DNA of 6,288 nucleotides. Source: Bacillota bacterium (lineage in GTDB: Bacteria; Bacillota_I; Bacilli_A; RFN20; CAG-826). The notes under the pieces are model-generated. The model ran no database searches, had not been told where the DNA came from, and worked only from the letters and a program-made list of their open reading frames with translations. The translations under genes and the position numbers were made by a program. The stretch is taken from contig JAPLKQ010000201.1 of NCBI GenBank assembly GCA_026387995.1, positions 1-6,288 on the forward strand, given 5' to 3'. Each line of letters opens with the position of its first letter. Position 1 is the stretch's first letter. This document shows positions 5,365 to 6,288 of the stretch, piece by piece.

Positions 5365-6288
5365 GAACGTGAAAACTGCTTACCAAGCGTTTGAATTCGA
5401 TTTAATTAAAGAGAAAATCAAAAACTACGCGAAAGGGGAGATGGCTCGACATGCCATCGACGACCTCGTGATGTTTTCGGATATCGAATCGCTTTCTGAA
5501 GAACTCATGACGCTCGACGAGATGTCTTCGCTCATCCTCCGATATAGCAACTTGCCTTTATCGTTTTCGATTGATGTTATGCCACTGATTGAATTAGCGC
5601 GAAAAGGCGGCGTCCTGACACCAGGCGATTTTGACCATATTGCCGATGACATCGTCACTTCGATGGCGGTAATCAAATATTTCAACAAAGCGGAAGGTCC
5701 CTATGACCGCCTCCGTAATTACGTGAAAGACTTTGTCGACTTGACCCCCCTAGAAAAAAACATCCGAAAAGTGATTACCCCGAGCCTGACCATTTATGAT
5801 ACGGCCTCGCCGGCACTCAAAAGCATCCGTAAAAAAATCCTTGCCGCGGAACAGGAACTGCAAAATCGCATCAGCAGTTTAGTCCATACGTATTCCGCTT
5901 ATCTCTCCGATGCGAACGTTACGCTCCGTAACGGTCATTTCGTCTTACCGGTGCGCACCGGCGACAAACGGAAAGTGCCAGGCATCATCCATGATATCAG
6001 CGATACCGGGAATACCACGTTCATTGAACCGGGAACCATCGTCGAAATGAACAATAAAGTCTATCTTTTGCGACAGGAAGAACTTGATGAAATGCACCGG
6101 ATTCTCAAGGCCTTGACGGCCTTAGTTTTAGCCGATGCCGATAGCGTCAAAAAGAATAACCATATGCTCGGTTATCTGGATTTTGTGGAAGCAAAAGCCC
6201 TCTATGGAAATGAGATTTTGGGATTTGTGGCCCATCTACAGAAAAAGCAGATGATATCGCTACATTCGGCCCGTCACCCATTAATCGA
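5363..6288 (+). CDS. mutS2: MutS2 (endonuclease/ribosome-splitting ATPase), N-terminal part, cut by window end
   Basis: The frame stays open for 308 codons to the window edge. MutS2 proteins are MutS-like ATPases without the mismatch-recognition domain. They have been linked to suppression of recombination and, in Bacillus, to splitting collided ribosomes. The start (MNVKTAYQAFEFDLIKEKI) fits the family, which opens with a short strand and an EFDKI helix. The MutS core/lever region follows, with RNGHFVLPVRTGDKRKV and then GIIHDISDTGNTTFIEP (about residues 189-223), a MutS2 hallmark. A long helical stretch leads to ARHPLI (303-308), which in the family lies shortly before the Walker A loop. 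The ATPase, KOW and C-terminal Smr nuclease domains would lie beyond the window, so their presence cannot be checked. It is divergent from rnhC. In Bacillus, zapA, cvpA and polX lie between these two genes; here they do not. Confidence 0.95.
   Translation, partial: MNVKTAYQAFEFDLIKEKIKNYAKGEMARHAIDDLVMFSDIESLSEELMTLDEMSSLILRYSNLPLSFSIDVMPLIELARKGGVLTPGDFDHIADDIVTSMAVIKYFNKAEGPYDRLRNYVKDFVDLTPLEKNIRKVITPSLTIYDTASPALKSIRKKILAAEQELQNRISSLVHTYSAYLSDANVTLRNGHFVLPVRTGDKRKVPGIIHDISDTGNTTFIEPGTIVEMNNKVYLLRQEELDEMHRILKALTALVLADADSVKKNNHMLGYLDFVEAKALYGNEILGFVAHLQKKQMISLHSARHPLI

Noticed and set aside
5014..5394. 126-codon + strand open frame opposite rnhC
   Set aside because: It runs antisense to the conserved RNase HIII N-terminal coding region and on through the divergent control region. 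No family features and no ribosome site are visible, so it is a shadow of rnhC.
5425..5688. 87-codon - strand open frame inside mutS2
   Set aside because: It is antisense to the MutS2 N-terminal domain, which is continuous and family-like on the + strand. Nothing supports it as a gene.

Overview
The window is an ordinary-looking chromosomal segment of a low-to-middle GC Gram-positive bacterium (Bacillota). Three things point there: a tRNA-sensing T-box leader in front of ileS, an RNase HIII gene (rnhC), and a mutS2 gene. The order ileS-lspA-rluD resembles the Bacillus ileS-lspA-ylyB neighbourhood. The standard genetic code applies: tryptophans are TGG, no TGA lies inside ileS, and lspA ends in TGA. 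The split of the rnhC/mutS2 neighbourhood away from its usual Bacilli partners, together with the protein sequences, would fit an uncultured Bacilli/Erysipelotrichia-type lineage, but I cannot fix the taxon.

Layout. Positions 1-234 hold a nearly complete isoleucine T-box riboswitch: Stem I with an ATC specifier, a hairpin before the T-box, antiterminator and terminator. It is followed on the + strand by a tight operon of ileS (235-2982), lspA (2984-3493) and an rluD-type pseudouridine synthase (3490-4404). The genes are joined by a 1-nt gap and a 4-bp overlap, so the T-box probably controls all three. Converging from the - strand is rnhC (4424-5277). It is broken in two by what looks like a deletion of about 20-25 codons that also shifts the frame. 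Only 19 bp separate rluD and rnhC. Two hairpin-plus-T-tract candidates of matching shape lie across the junction, each inside the opposite gene's 3' end. An 85-bp divergent intergenic region (5278-5362) then separates rnhC from mutS2. It holds four copies of TGCTAT/ATAGCA, including a perfect palindrome and two mirrored extended -10 boxes. mutS2 (5363 to the window edge) is intact as far as it goes and stops just before its ATPase Walker A region.

How the genes relate. IleS charges tRNA-Ile, and uncharged tRNA-Ile should lift the T-box block. LspA matures lipoproteins in the membrane, and the RluD-family enzyme modifies 23S rRNA. RNase HIII (RNA:DNA hybrid removal) and MutS2 (DNA-structure or collided-ribosome processing) share a divergent control region.

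No novel multi-gene system is visible. The items most worth a second look are the broken rnhC, the four-site operator-like region between rnhC and mutS2, and the crossed convergent terminators. The window has no tRNA or rRNA gene, no mobile element and no CRISPR array that I can see. No stretch over 300 bases lacks a gene.
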